Source: Actinomycetes bacterium (GTDB lineage: Bacteria; Actinomycetota; Humimicrobiia; JAHJRV01). Taken from it: DNA of 28,548 bases. Location: assembly GCA_030640275.1 (NCBI GenBank), contig DAOWJR010000039.1, positions 1-28,548 of the forward strand. The letters run 5' to 3'. The stretch's first letter is position 1; each line of letters starts with the position of its first letter. Below are positions 1-8,432 of the stretch, piece by piece. A program made the position numbers and the translations under genes. The notes beneath the pieces were generated by a model. The model did no database searches and was not told the origin of the DNA. It was given only the letters and a program-made list of their open reading frames with translations.

Positions 1-190
1 ACTTCTTATCTATCATATTTTTAAGTTCTCTTAATGTTTTAAAAATCCTTCTACAAATTAACATATCATCTGTAAAAGGAGCTAAGGTCATAAGACCAAC
101 TATTTGTCCAATAAAGTACTATGTAACTAAATCTCCTATATTATTATACAGATCAATTAATTTTTTTGCTCTATTTTCACCAACATGTTT
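1..190 (-). pseudogene. yggS: Decayed YggS/YlmE-type PLP-binding protein relic
   Basis: Reading the minus strand down from about 190 gives K-H-V-G-E-N-R followed by a short helix, then V-T-stop-Y-F-I-G-Q, then directly G-L-M-T-L-A-P-F-T-D-D and a C-terminal R-E-L-K helix that runs off the window. These match, in order, three conserved blocks of the YggS/YlmE pyridoxal-phosphate homeostasis family (GEN, WHFIG, RGLMTMAP). The conserved Trp is replaced by TAG at 119-121. About 75-80 codons that normally lie between WHFIG and GLMT are missing. Upstream of GEN the frame is broken at an A run near 188-192. In Bacillus the ylm genes lie near ftsZ, so this is probably the remains of the gene that once followed ftsZ. 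The family match is from motif memory, not a search. Confidence 0.72.
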
Positions 191-213
191 TTAATAACAC
201 GGTATCAAAATAA

Positions 214-295
214 AGAATCTGAGCAAAATTATAGACTCTATGTTTACTAAATAAATATTAGATACCTCTATAACTATTGACTCTGCTCAGAATCT
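214..295. repeat. Interrupted inverted repeat between ftsZ and the yggS relic
   Basis: A 12-bp arm at 214-225 (AGAATCTGAGCA) is matched in inverted orientation by 284-295 with one mismatch, separated by 58 bp of AT-rich sequence. It sits where the 5' part of the yggS relic should be. It could be the ends of a small inserted element or chance. No transposase is present. Confidence 0.3.
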
Positions 296-328
296 AAATT
301 TAAAATTTTTTAATTCTAAATCATTATT

Positions 329-354
329 AAAAATGTAATTTGACTTACAAATTA
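329..354 (-). terminator. Weak candidate terminator after ftsZ
   Basis: About 15 bases after the ftsZ stop, the minus strand can form a perfect 7-bp hairpin (arms 336-342 and 348-354, 5-nt loop), followed almost at once by TTTTT (329-333). The stem is AT-only apart from one G-C pair, so it would be weak. Its position at the end of the cluster supports a terminator. Confidence 0.35.
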
Positions 355-368
355 AGATTTTTGTTAAA

Positions 369-1463
369 TTATTGGTTTTTCTTCCTCAAAAAAGATGGTA
401 TATCTAAATAATCTTCTTTTGTCTCTTCCTCTTCTTCTATCTCTTCACCAGCTTCTTCTGTTTCCTCCAGAACCTTTTCTTCAAAGGATACTTCTTCTTT
501 TGGTGCTACTCTACTGGCAATTAATTCCTCATCAAATCCTGTTGCAATGACTGTTACTTTTAATGAATCCTTCCTATTTTCATCTAAAACAGCGCCGAAA
601 ATTATATCTGCGTCCCTTTTTGTGGAATTTCTAATAATTTCAGCTGCTTGATTGACTTCAAAAAGTTTTAGGTCTGGTCCTCCCGTTATATTAAGAAGTA
701 TTCCACTCGCTCCTTCAATTGAATATTCAAGTAAAGGACTTGAAATAGAATTTTTAGCTGCTTCAATGCTTCTATTTTCACCTGAAGCTTCACCACTTCC
801 AAATAAAGCTGTTCCCGTATTACTAATTATTGATTTTACATCAGCAAAATCCAGGTTAATTAAGCCCGGCATTATTATCAAGTCTGTAATTCCCTGAATC
901 CCATCCTTTAAAACAGTGTCTGCCATTCTAAATGAGTCTATTAAAGATGTGTTTTCATTTGATACTTCTAAGAGCTTATCATTTGGGATTACAATTAGAC
1001 AATCAACATTCTCTCTAAGTTCAGAAATACCCCTATCTGCCTGAAGTGATCTTCTTAGTCCTTCAAAAGTGAAAGGTCTGGTTACAACTCCAACTGTTAA
1101 TGCACTTAATTCTCTGGCAATTTCTGCCACAATGGGAGCGGCTCCTGTTCCTGTACCTCCACCTTTTCCTGCTGTAATAAATACCATATCTGCTCCTTTT
1201 AAAACTTCAGCAATTGCATCTCTACTTTCTAATGCAGCTTGTCTACCAACTTCAGGGTCTGAGCCTGCTCCAAGACCTGTTTTACCTATTATAAGTTTAT
1301 TATCCGCCTCTGCTAAAAGTAGGGATTGCGCATCTGTGTTAATTGATATGAATTCTACCCCCTGTACTCCATCTTGAACCATTCTGCTTATTGTATTAAT
1401 TCCGCCACCACCCACTCCAACAACCTTTATAACTGCAACATAACTATTTCGAGGATCGATCAC
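369..1463 (-). CDS. ftsZ: Cell division protein FtsZ
   Basis: Tubulin-like GTPase that polymerises at midcell to form the Z ring. The N-terminal glycine-rich loop GVGGGGINTI is at residues 16-25, the tubulin signature GGGTGTG at 101-107, and the T7-loop region NLDFADV near 205. After the globular domain there is a very acidic linker (runs of Glu), then the C-terminal peptide DYLDIPSFLRKK, which binds FtsA and other partners. Length 364 aa is normal. The start is GTG at 1461-1463; it is chosen because an AGGAGGT Shine-Dalgarno (1471-1477) lies 7 nt upstream. Residue 100, usually Met or Leu in the AGxGGGTGTG motif, is Lys here. It is the last intact gene of the cluster, 21 bp after ftsA. Confidence 0.98.
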   Translation of the reverse strand: MIDPRNSYVAVIKVVGVGGGGINTISRMVQDGVQGVEFISINTDAQSLLLAEADNKLIIGKTGLGAGSDPEVGRQAALESRDAIAEVLKGADMVFITAGKGGGTGTGAAPIVAEIARELSALTVGVVTRPFTFEGLRRSLQADRGISELRENVDCLIVIPNDKLLEVSNENTSLIDSFRMADTVLKDGIQGITDLIIMPGLINLDFADVKSIISNTGTALFGSGEASGENRSIEAAKNSISSPLLEYSIEGASGILLNITGGPDLKLFEVNQAAEIIRNSTKRDADIIFGAVLDENRKDSLKVTVIATGFDEELIASRVAPKEEVSFEEKVLEETEEAGEEIEEEEETKEDYLDIPSFLRKKNQ

Positions 1464-1484
1464 TTTTATTACCTCCTATTATTT

Positions 1485-2714
1485 TCATTTTAACATTTCA
1501 GAAAACCATTTTCTTACTTTATTTATTAGTCCTTTTATTAGATTTTTTCTTTCTTTTTTAAAACCCTCAACCTTTGGTTTATAGTTCATACTATACAACA
1601 GTAAACCTATACATGTAGAATATATTGGATTTTCTAAATTGTCAATATTTGACACAAAATTTTTTGGAATTCCTATTCTAACTGGTGCTAAAAAATAAGA
1701 TTTTGCTATTTCATCAATTCCATAAATATGAGAAGAACCACCACTTAAAACCAGACCTCGAGGAATTAAATTTAATAGATTTTCTTTTTCAAATCTGTCA
1801 TATATAATTTCAAAAATTTCTAATAAGCGGGGTTCAACAATATAGCAGAGTTTTGTAGCTGTGACTATTTTTTCGCTTCCTTTCTCTAAAAAGAAATAAG
1901 CACCTGGGTCTGTTAATTTTTCCATAGCAATAGCATAGCTACATTTTATTCTTTCTGCATTTTTATAAGAAGTCTTTAAACCAATTCTTATATCATTTGT
2001 TATTGTCTCTCCACCAACTGGAACTATAAAACTGTATAAAATACTCCCATCGACAAAAACTGCTACATCTGTAGTTCCAGCTCCAATATCAATTAGAGCC
2101 ACTCCTTCATTCTTTTCCTCTTCGCTTAGTACAGACAATGATGAAGCCACTGATTCAAGTACTATATCCTCAACTTCAATACTAGCCAAATTTAAAGCTT
2201 TTATTAAATTTCTTATAGAAGTTAATGCTCCAAGCACAATATGTACTTCTGCTTCTAATTTTGTACCAAACATTCCGATTGGATTATTTATACCTTTTTG
2301 TCCATCTACTATGTAATACCTAATTAGTGAATGAATTGGTTTATATTGTGGTGGAATCTCAACTTTTAATGCTGTTTTTAATGCTCTTTTCTTATCTAAT
2401 GCTGTTATCTCTAACTTGGGACCAGTTATAATTGTTTCTCCCTTATTATTAAATGATCTAATATGACCACCGGTTATTCCTATAACTGTGGATTCTATTT
2501 CAAATCCACTTTCCTTTTCAGCTTTTTCTACTGAATCGATAATGAAACCTGCAATTTCTTGCGTATTGACAACTATTCCCTTTCTCATGCCCTTTGATGG
2601 AGTAAAACCCATTCCTAAAATTTCAAGTTGTCCTGATGTCACCTTTCCAACCATAGTGCATATTTTAGATGTTCCTATATCTATTGCTACAACTATCTCC
2701 TCATCTTTTGCCAA
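1485..2714 (-). CDS. ftsA: Cell division protein FtsA
   Basis: Actin-like ATPase that tethers FtsZ to the membrane and links it to later divisome proteins. The phosphate-1 motif A-I-D-I-G-T-S-K is near residue 10, the phosphate-2 motif D-I-G-A-G-T-T-D near 210, and an adenosine motif L-S-G-G-S-S-H-I near 325. The C-terminus ends in a short amphipathic helix (K-V-R-K-W-F-S-E-M-L-K), the usual membrane-targeting sequence. The start is TTG (2712-2714), supported by AGAGGTG at 2721-2727, 6 nt upstream. The gene ends in TGA right after the targeting helix, which shows that TGA is a true stop in this genome. 409 aa is the family length. Confidence 0.97.
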   Translation of the reverse strand: MAKDEEIVVAIDIGTSKICTMVGKVTSGQLEILGMGFTPSKGMRKGIVVNTQEIAGFIIDSVEKAEKESGFEIESTVIGITGGHIRSFNNKGETIITGPKLEITALDKKRALKTALKVEIPPQYKPIHSLIRYYIVDGQKGINNPIGMFGTKLEAEVHIVLGALTSIRNLIKALNLASIEVEDIVLESVASSLSVLSEEEKNEGVALIDIGAGTTDVAVFVDGSILYSFIVPVGGETITNDIRIGLKTSYKNAERIKCSYAIAMEKLTDPGAYFFLEKGSEKIVTATKLCYIVEPRLLEIFEIIYDRFEKENLLNLIPRGLVLSGGSSHIYGIDEIAKSYFLAPVRIGIPKNFVSNIDNLENPIYSTCIGLLLYSMNYKPKVEGFKKERKNLIKGLINKVRKWFSEMLK

Positions 2715-2782
2715 TTAATTCACCTCTAGATAATCCATTTTCTTAATAAATTGAACTTAAATAATTTTAATTAAATAAAAAT

Positions 2783-3619
2783 TTATGGAGTTGAGACTGG
2801 TTTTGTCCAAACTCTTACATCAATTATTTTTAACTGATTATTTTTATCTTTTGAATTTTCTGACTCAACATTTTCATTTTCCTCTTCGGTGCTTTTCTGT
2901 TGTTCTGTTATACTTTCATGCAATTTATAAATTTCTAACACAGCTTCTTCCTTTTTAGCAATGTTTTCAGAATTTCCAAATATTATTTCTATATTATCAT
3001 TTGTAAATGCTGAAATATTTAAGCCATCACTTATAGAATAGTAAGATATCGTCTTTTTCATATCTTCACTTAGATTATTAAAAATAATTATTACTTCAAT
3101 TAAACCATCAATGTCTAGTTTATCTCCAATGTTTATTTCCTCAAATTCTAAATTTTTAATAATGGGAAGACTTTTCTCTGTATATTTATCTTTTTTGTCC
3201 AGAACATAACAATCTCTATCAATAAAAAAATATAGATCCTCATTTTTAATAACAGCCCCTGAAACCCTTTCTATAATTTCAATGTCTATCATCCTTGAAA
3301 GATTTTTTTTAATTTTTACATCATTTATCCAGGAAAGTTTAAGTATTTTTTCTCTGACTCTATCTAAATCTATGCTGAATATATTAGAATTTTTGTCTAA
3401 TTCAAAAGTTTCAATAATCACTTCATCTGGATAATGAGTACATCCAGTAATTTTAATATCCTTAATGTTAAAAAATGGTGATGTCTCCAAAAATTTCTGA
3501 AGAGAAATGATTGATAGGAAAATCAAAGTAATATATAAAACTGCCCTTATAAATCTAAAAAAGTGACGTATTTTACTTATTTTCCTTCTCTTTTTCAAAT
3601 ATTTAGAATTTCTAACCAT
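2783..3619 (-). CDS. ftsQ: Cell division protein FtsQ/DivIB
   Basis: Bitopic divisome protein that bridges early and late division proteins. It has a basic cytoplasmic tail (residues 1-26), one membrane helix (about 27-43), then a POTRA domain (about 50-120, starting F-F-N-I-K-D-I-K-I-T-G) and the FtsQ beta domain. The last 50 residues are a charged, Glu/Asn-rich segment ending in a short hydrophobic stretch, longer and more acidic than usual. ATG follows the murB stop codon with no gap, so translation is probably coupled. Identification rests on topology, POTRA pattern and position between murB and ftsA, since this family diverges quickly. Confidence 0.9.
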   Translation of the reverse strand: MVRNSKYLKKRRKISKIRHFFRFIRAVLYITLIFLSIISLQKFLETSPFFNIKDIKITGCTHYPDEVIIETFELDKNSNIFSIDLDRVREKILKLSWINDVKIKKNLSRMIDIEIIERVSGAVIKNEDLYFFIDRDCYVLDKKDKYTEKSLPIIKNLEFEEINIGDKLDIDGLIEVIIIFNNLSEDMKKTISYYSISDGLNISAFTNDNIEIIFGNSENIAKKEEAVLEIYKLHESITEQQKSTEEENENVESENSKDKNNQLKIIDVRVWTKPVSTP

Positions 3620-4546
3620 CTAATTAAAACCGATTAACTTTATTTCTGTTTCTAAAATAATTTTGAATTTGTTATAAATGAGCTCTTTTGCCAACTCTAC
3701 AAGGTCATATATATCCTTTGCTTTCGCATTATTAAAGTTCTCTATAAAATTAATATGTTTGGGAGAAAATCTGGCTCCATTTATAGCTTTTCCTTTTAAG
3801 TTTATAGATTCTAAAAGTTTTGCCACTGACATTCCCTCGGGATTCTTAAAAACACTCCCAGCAGTTTTTGATTCAATTGGTTGATATTTTCTTCTCCATT
3901 TCATGTTTTTCTTCATTGTTTTTTCAATTTCCTTTCTGGAGCTTGGCTTAAACTTTAAATCTGCTTCCAATATCACTCCATTAATAGGAAATTTACAATA
4001 TCTATAACCATAATCAAGTTGATTTGATGAAAAATTGTGAATTTTCCCATTATAGTCACAGACCTTCACATTTTTTATAAGATCACATATCTCTGAACCG
4101 AATGTTCCTGAATTCCCACTGATTGAACCTCCCAATGTTCCGGGAATACCCCAGGCAAATTCTAATCCACTCAACTTATTTTCCAAAGCTTTTTTTATGA
4201 TACTTGATAAAGAAACAGGGGAACCAACTTTAATTAAATTCCCCAGAATCTTTAACTTATTTAGCTCACCAGATAACTTGATTACAACACCTCTATAACC
4301 TTCATCTGAAAAGAGTACATTGGTTCCATCACCCAAAATAAAAATATTATATTTTGGATAACATGCATCAAAAATCTTTCTTAATTGCTCCAGATTTTTA
4401 ACAATACAGAAGTAATCAGCATTTCCACCAACTTTATACGATGTATGCTTGCTTAGAGGTTCATCAGTTATCAAAATCAAATTTTTTATGGATTTAAGAT
4501 TTTCTGATATATCAGTGTTATTATATTGTAGATTTTTTATATTCAT
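3620..4546 (-). CDS. murB: UDP-N-acetylenolpyruvoylglucosamine reductase MurB
   Basis: FAD- and NADPH-dependent reduction of UDP-GlcNAc-enolpyruvate to UDP-MurNAc. FAD-binding motifs are H-T-S-Y-K-V-G-G (34-41), L-G-D-G-T-N-V-L (71-78) and G-I-P-G-T-L-G-G (133-140). The catalytic serine lies in A-G-S-V-F-K-N-P (S231), and a C-terminal Glu (E301) fits the proton-relay position. The short form without the extra E. coli loop suggests a type II enzyme. The usual Y-R-x-S-x-F segment reads Y-R-Y-C-K-F here (Cys184), and the usual M-N-A-G-A is G-N-S-G-T, both mild departures. The ATG has only a weak GGAT-type Shine-Dalgarno. It directly abuts ftsQ. Confidence 0.96.
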   Translation of the reverse strand: MNIKNLQYNNTDISENLKSIKNLILITDEPLSKHTSYKVGGNADYFCIVKNLEQLRKIFDACYPKYNIFILGDGTNVLFSDEGYRGVVIKLSGELNKLKILGNLIKVGSPVSLSSIIKKALENKLSGLEFAWGIPGTLGGSISGNSGTFGSEICDLIKNVKVCDYNGKIHNFSSNQLDYGYRYCKFPINGVILEADLKFKPSSRKEIEKTMKKNMKWRRKYQPIESKTAGSVFKNPEGMSVAKLLESINLKGKAINGARFSPKHINFIENFNNAKAKDIYDLVELAKELIYNKFKIILETEIKLIGFN

Positions 4547-4564
4547 AATTTATCTATCCAGTAA

Positions 4565-4590
4565 GGGGTCAAGTCTTTGCATGAGACATA
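4565..4590 (+). repeat. Degenerate copy of the GGTCAGGTCTTG-type dispersed repeat
   Basis: In the 102-bp gap between murC and murB the sequence GGGGTCAAGTCTTTGCATGA, followed by GACATA, resembles the two copies found at 17874-17901 and 17909-17935 (shared frame GGKTCARGTCTT..TRKGACA). I recall GGGGTCAGGTCTTG..GACAT sequences near REP-associated Y1 transposases in several bacteria; that link is from memory and not testable here. Confidence 0.5.
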
Positions 4591-4648
4591 AATTTATATT
4601 AACCCATCTTTATATAAAAATTATTCAAAATTTATTAAGTTAATTTTT

Positions 4649-6037
4649 TTATAACTTCTCTAATAAATCATATGCTATTGTATTTATATCTCCAGCACCC
4701 ATTACTACTACAATGTCATTGGTTTCAACATTTTTAAGAAGATAATAAGTTAAATCATTTTTTTGTGGTAAATAGACAACCTGTTTTCTATTATTTTTCT
4801 TTAGTATTGAGTTCACAATTAATTTTGAAGTAACTCCAGGTATAGGATTCTCACCAGCTGGATAAATTTCCGTAATTAAACACAAATCAGCATATCCAAA
4901 ACAGTTGCCAAACTTTTCATATAGTAAATCAGTACGCGTGTATCTATGAGGCTGAAAAACGCTTATTATCCTATTATGTTTTTTTGCATTAGCTGCTTTC
5001 AAGGTAGCTGAAATCTCAGTTGGATGATGAGCATAATCATCTACTATTGTTACACCTTGAGGATTCCCCAATACATCAAATCTTCTCTGTGCTCCGACAA
5101 ATTGACTGAGTGTAAAGGAGATTCTATCTGAAGAAATACCTAAATATTTACCAACTGAAATTGTAGCTAATGCATTATAAATATTATGTTCACCAGGAAT
5201 TTTTAACTGAACTTTGAATTGTTCGTCTCTTAATTGAACTAAAAATTCACTTTTTAGCTCATCTATTTTAATATCTTTAGCTCTTACATCATTTCTTTCA
5301 CCCAATCCATATGTAATATATCTGCTATTAATTTTATTCATCATATTTATTAAACATGGATCATCACCATTAATTACTGCTAATCCAGTGGGGGTAACTC
5401 CGTTAACAAACTTATTAAAAGCTTTCTCTATCTCTTTCTTGTTTTTATAATAATCTAAGTGGTCATCTTCAACATTTGTAACAACTGCGATCTCAGATGT
5501 GATTTGAATAAATGTTCCATCACTCTCATCAGCTTCAACAACAAAATATTCACCTTCACCAAATTTCGCATTACTTCCAATATCATTCAATTCACCACCA
5601 ACGAGAATTGTAGGTTTAAAATTTTCCCATTCCAACAGAAGAGCTATCATGGATGTTGTTGTAGTTTTACCATGTGTTCCAGAAATAGCAATAGCTTTCC
5701 CGTGTGATAATATCCATTCCAGCATTTTAGCTCTACTCCATATATCAATTTTTAACTCATTTGCTGCCTTTACTTCACAATTATCTCCTGGAATTGCAGT
5801 TGATATTACCAAAATATCTTTACCAATCACATTCTTACTCAAATGACCAATTTTAACATCTATACCAAACCTCTTTAATCTCTCTGTGTTATGAGATTTC
5901 TTTATATCTGAACCTGACACCTCATAACCCATTTCATAAAGAACTCTTGCCATTCCACTCAATCCTGCACCACCAATTCCAACAAAGTGTACTTTTTTAA
6001 ATTTGTCACTATTTCTAAATCTATTATTGATTCTCAA
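4649..6037 (-). CDS. murC: UDP-N-acetylmuramate--L-alanine ligase MurC
   Basis: First amino-acid ligase of the stem peptide; it adds L-Ala to UDP-MurNAc with ATP. The N-terminal Rossmann motif H-F-V-G-I-G-G-A-G is at 17-25, the ATP loop G-T-H-G-K-T-T-T-T at 120-128, the metal/carbamate region V-E-A-D-E-S-D-G at 167-174, D-D-H-L-D-Y-Y at 191-197 and the family signature D-D-Y-A-H-H-P at 333-339. 462 aa is typical. The start is TTG (6035-6037) with AGGGGT at 6041-6046; spacing is only 3 nt, but no alternative start keeps the Rossmann motif. A 138-bp gap with a dispersed inverted repeat separates it from murG. Confidence 0.96.
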   Translation of the reverse strand: MRINNRFRNSDKFKKVHFVGIGGAGLSGMARVLYEMGYEVSGSDIKKSHNTERLKRFGIDVKIGHLSKNVIGKDILVISTAIPGDNCEVKAANELKIDIWSRAKMLEWILSHGKAIAISGTHGKTTTTSMIALLLEWENFKPTILVGGELNDIGSNAKFGEGEYFVVEADESDGTFIQITSEIAVVTNVEDDHLDYYKNKKEIEKAFNKFVNGVTPTGLAVINGDDPCLINMMNKINSRYITYGLGERNDVRAKDIKIDELKSEFLVQLRDEQFKVQLKIPGEHNIYNALATISVGKYLGISSDRISFTLSQFVGAQRRFDVLGNPQGVTIVDDYAHHPTEISATLKAANAKKHNRIISVFQPHRYTRTDLLYEKFGNCFGYADLCLITEIYPAGENPIPGVTSKLIVNSILKKNNRKQVVYLPQKNDLTYYLLKNVETNDIVVVMGAGDINTIAYDLLEKL

Positions 6038-6098
6038 TCTACCCCTAAATTTATTTTATAAGAATTTAATGATTTTGATTAAATTCAATTTTTATTAG

Positions 6099-6151
6099 AG
6101 CTTTGTGGTATGGTTTCGAAGACATTTAGTCGAGAAACTATACCCAAAGCT
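6099..6151. repeat. Dispersed inverted repeat between murG and murC
   Basis: Left arm 6099-6117 (AGCTTTGTGGTATGGTTTC) pairs with 6134-6151 with one bulge and one mismatch, around a 16-nt loop. The first 27 bases (6099-6125) match the reverse complement of 18017-18043 at 25 of 27 positions, so this is a repeat family and not a chance hairpin. It could also act on the transcript as a terminator or processing hairpin inside the cluster. Confidence 0.75.
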
Positions 6152-6175
6152 TTCAAAGATTACTTAATTTATTTT

Positions 6176-7285
6176 TTATTTTTCTGCTAATTTGATTAAA
6201 CCTCTTGACATTTTCTCAACTGCCTTTGGTTGATGTAATGTTTTTGCAAGGTCTCCCATTTCACACAATCTTTTTTCATCTTTGATTATTGTATAAATAA
6301 TGTCTGATAAATCTGTTGCACTTAATTTATTTTCTGGTATAACTATTGCTGCGCCTATATCTCGTAAAATTTTTGCATTTATTATTTGATGATCATCAAT
6401 TGCATATGGAAATGGTATCAATATAGAAGGAATACCCATACAGATGATCTCGGATATGGTATTTGCTCCCGCCCGACAAATAACTAAATCTGATGCTGCG
6501 TAAGCAAAATGCATATCATGAATATATGGCAAAAATTTATAATTTTTAACCTCTTCATTCTTAAAAGTTCTTAGAAACCTTTTTTTAAACCCTTCATAAT
6601 TTTTTATCCCGGTGATGTGTAAAAATTGAATGTCTTTTATTTTGTCAAGATATAAGAAAGCATCCAACATAAATCTATTTATTGCAAGTGACCCTTGACT
6701 TCCACCAGAAATTAGAACGGTTTCTTTATCTGGATCTAAACCAAAATATTCTCGAGCCCATTCTTTTGAGGGAATATTATATAAATCCTCTCTAACTATA
6801 TTTCCAACAAAATTATACTTTTTATCAGATATCTCTTCTAATGTTTTTTTGTGACTGACAAAAGTTATATCAACCCATTTTATTAAAAATCTATTTGCTC
6901 TACCCATTATCACATTAGGCTCAAATAAAGCAGTCTTTTTCCTTAAAATTGATCCAGCAAGAACTGTTGGAGCACAAGCATATCCACCCATCCCCAAAAT
7001 GACATCAGGTTTATATTTCAATATTAAAAAGATTGACTGAAAAAAACCAATTGATAAAAGTAATAAGCTATAAAATCTATCAAAAAGATTATTATTTTTG
7101 AATCCTCTTGATTTTATTATTTCAAATTGAAAATCTGTCTTTGCAATTAACTCTCTCTCTAACTCCCTCCCTGTCCCTATCCATACAATTTTAATGTTAT
7201 CTTTAATATTTCTAATTTTTTTTGCTAATGCTATTGCGGGATAAATATGACCACCTGTACCTCCACCGCTAATCATTATCTTCAT
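6176..7285 (-). CDS. murG: UDP-GlcNAc:lipid I N-acetylglucosaminyltransferase MurG
   Basis: Membrane-associated GT28 enzyme on the inner face; it converts lipid I to lipid II. The N-terminal glycine-rich loop G-G-G-T-G-G-H is at 7-13, the second G loop G-G-S-Q-G-S lies near 194, and the UDP-GlcNAc site has C-R-A-G-A-N-T-I-S-E and P-F-P-Y-A-I-D-D-H-Q. The hydrophobic patch for membrane contact is around 75-90. Length 369 aa is normal. The ATG lies inside the end of ftsW (17-bp overlap), so the two are probably translationally coupled: FtsW uses the product of MurG. Confidence 0.97.
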   Translation of the reverse strand: MKIMISGGGTGGHIYPAIALAKKIRNIKDNIKIVWIGTGRELERELIAKTDFQFEIIKSRGFKNNNLFDRFYSLLLLSIGFFQSIFLILKYKPDVILGMGGYACAPTVLAGSILRKKTALFEPNVIMGRANRFLIKWVDITFVSHKKTLEEISDKKYNFVGNIVREDLYNIPSKEWAREYFGLDPDKETVLISGGSQGSLAINRFMLDAFLYLDKIKDIQFLHITGIKNYEGFKKRFLRTFKNEEVKNYKFLPYIHDMHFAYAASDLVICRAGANTISEIICMGIPSILIPFPYAIDDHQIINAKILRDIGAAIVIPENKLSATDLSDIIYTIIKDEKRLCEMGDLAKTLHQPKAVEKMSRGLIKLAEK

Positions 7286-8408
7286 AATCTAACTCACTCT
7301 TTTCTCCCTTTGCAATATTTAATAATATTCCAATTGATACTAAAGATGTAATTAATGATGAACCTCCAGTACTTATAAGTGGAAGAGGTACACCGGTTAC
7401 AGGCAATAAACCAGTTACAACACCTATATTTATCAATGCCTGTCCAACTATATATATTGTAATTCCAACTGCTAATAATTTGCCAAGTTGATTTTTAATA
7501 CGAAGACATAAAGACATTCCAGCAATAGCAAATACTAAATACAAAACAACTACAAAAAGAGAGCCTATTAAACCTAACTCTTCACCTATTATTGCAAATA
7601 TAAAATCAGTATGAGGATGAGGTAAATAAGCCAATTTTTGTATACTCTTACCAAGGCCTTTACCAAAAATACCTCCAGATCCCAGAGCTATTAGAGCTTG
7701 TTTTAATTGATAATTATCATCATTTGTATCAGTATCTTCACCTGAATATTCGGATATAAAACTGGTAATTCTTTCCATTCTGTATTCTGCCTTTGTAATA
7801 TACAAACCAACAATTAAAAGCCAGATTATAAAAATCAATAGCAAGTGTCGAAATTTAACTTTACCAGTAAAAAGGATGACAAAAAGAGATAACCATATTA
7901 TTACAGCTGTACCCAAATCAGGTTGTAAAAAAATTAAATATGTTATTATAGCTGAAATTAAAAGTAGTGGAATTACTAAGTGCATGAATCTATTAATGGA
8001 CTTCTTCTTCCTAACCAAAATGTCCGAAGCAAAAATAATTAAGCTTATTTTTGCAAATTCTGAGGGTTGTAAGGAAAAAATTCCCAGATCTATCCAACTT
8101 CGAGAGCCCCCTACACTGATACCTATTTCCGGAATTAATACCAATATCAGCAATATTACATTTACAAATATCAAAAGATATGATAGATAATGATATTTAT
8201 TAAATGGGATATTCATCACAAAAGCTAAAACCACTATTCCAGCCATGGCATGAAGAAGATGCTTTTTCAAAAGATAAAATGAATCACCAAAATATCTTCT
8301 TGCATGCTCCGTAGAAGAACTGGATATCATAATTATCCCAATTGTAAATAGAAGAATAGTTGATATTAATATGGTGAAATATTCTTTTGAAAATTTAATT
8401 CTTTCCAT
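7269..8408 (-). CDS. ftsW: Septal SEDS peptidoglycan glycosyltransferase FtsW
   Basis: Polytopic SEDS protein (about ten membrane helices) that polymerises lipid II together with its class B PBP partner. Diagnostic segments are G-G-S-R-S-W-I-D-L (100-108) with Q-P-S-E-F-A-K (114-120), and V-T-G-V-P-L-P-L-I-S-T-G-G-S-S (337-351). The Asp in H-T-D-F (D268) fits the catalytic Asp position described for FtsW/RodA. FtsW is preferred over RodA because of its place between murD and murG. ATG start, 24 bp after the murD stop. Confidence 0.95.
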   Translation of the reverse strand: MERIKFSKEYFTILISTILLFTIGIIMISSSSTEHARRYFGDSFYLLKKHLLHAMAGIVVLAFVMNIPFNKYHYLSYLLIFVNVILLILVLIPEIGISVGGSRSWIDLGIFSLQPSEFAKISLIIFASDILVRKKKSINRFMHLVIPLLLISAIITYLIFLQPDLGTAVIIWLSLFVILFTGKVKFRHLLLIFIIWLLIVGLYITKAEYRMERITSFISEYSGEDTDTNDDNYQLKQALIALGSGGIFGKGLGKSIQKLAYLPHPHTDFIFAIIGEELGLIGSLFVVVLYLVFAIAGMSLCLRIKNQLGKLLAVGITIYIVGQALINIGVVTGLLPVTGVPLPLISTGGSSLITSLVSIGILLNIAKGEKSELDYEDND

Positions 8409-8432
8409 AAAAGTGCATCCCTTGCTTATTTA

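Noticed and set aside
5459..5846. Plus-strand open frames antisense to murC
   Set aside because: They overlap conserved murC motifs, lack Shine-Dalgarno sequences and have no recognisable protein features; they are shadows. The same holds for the other plus-strand frames over the dcw genes.
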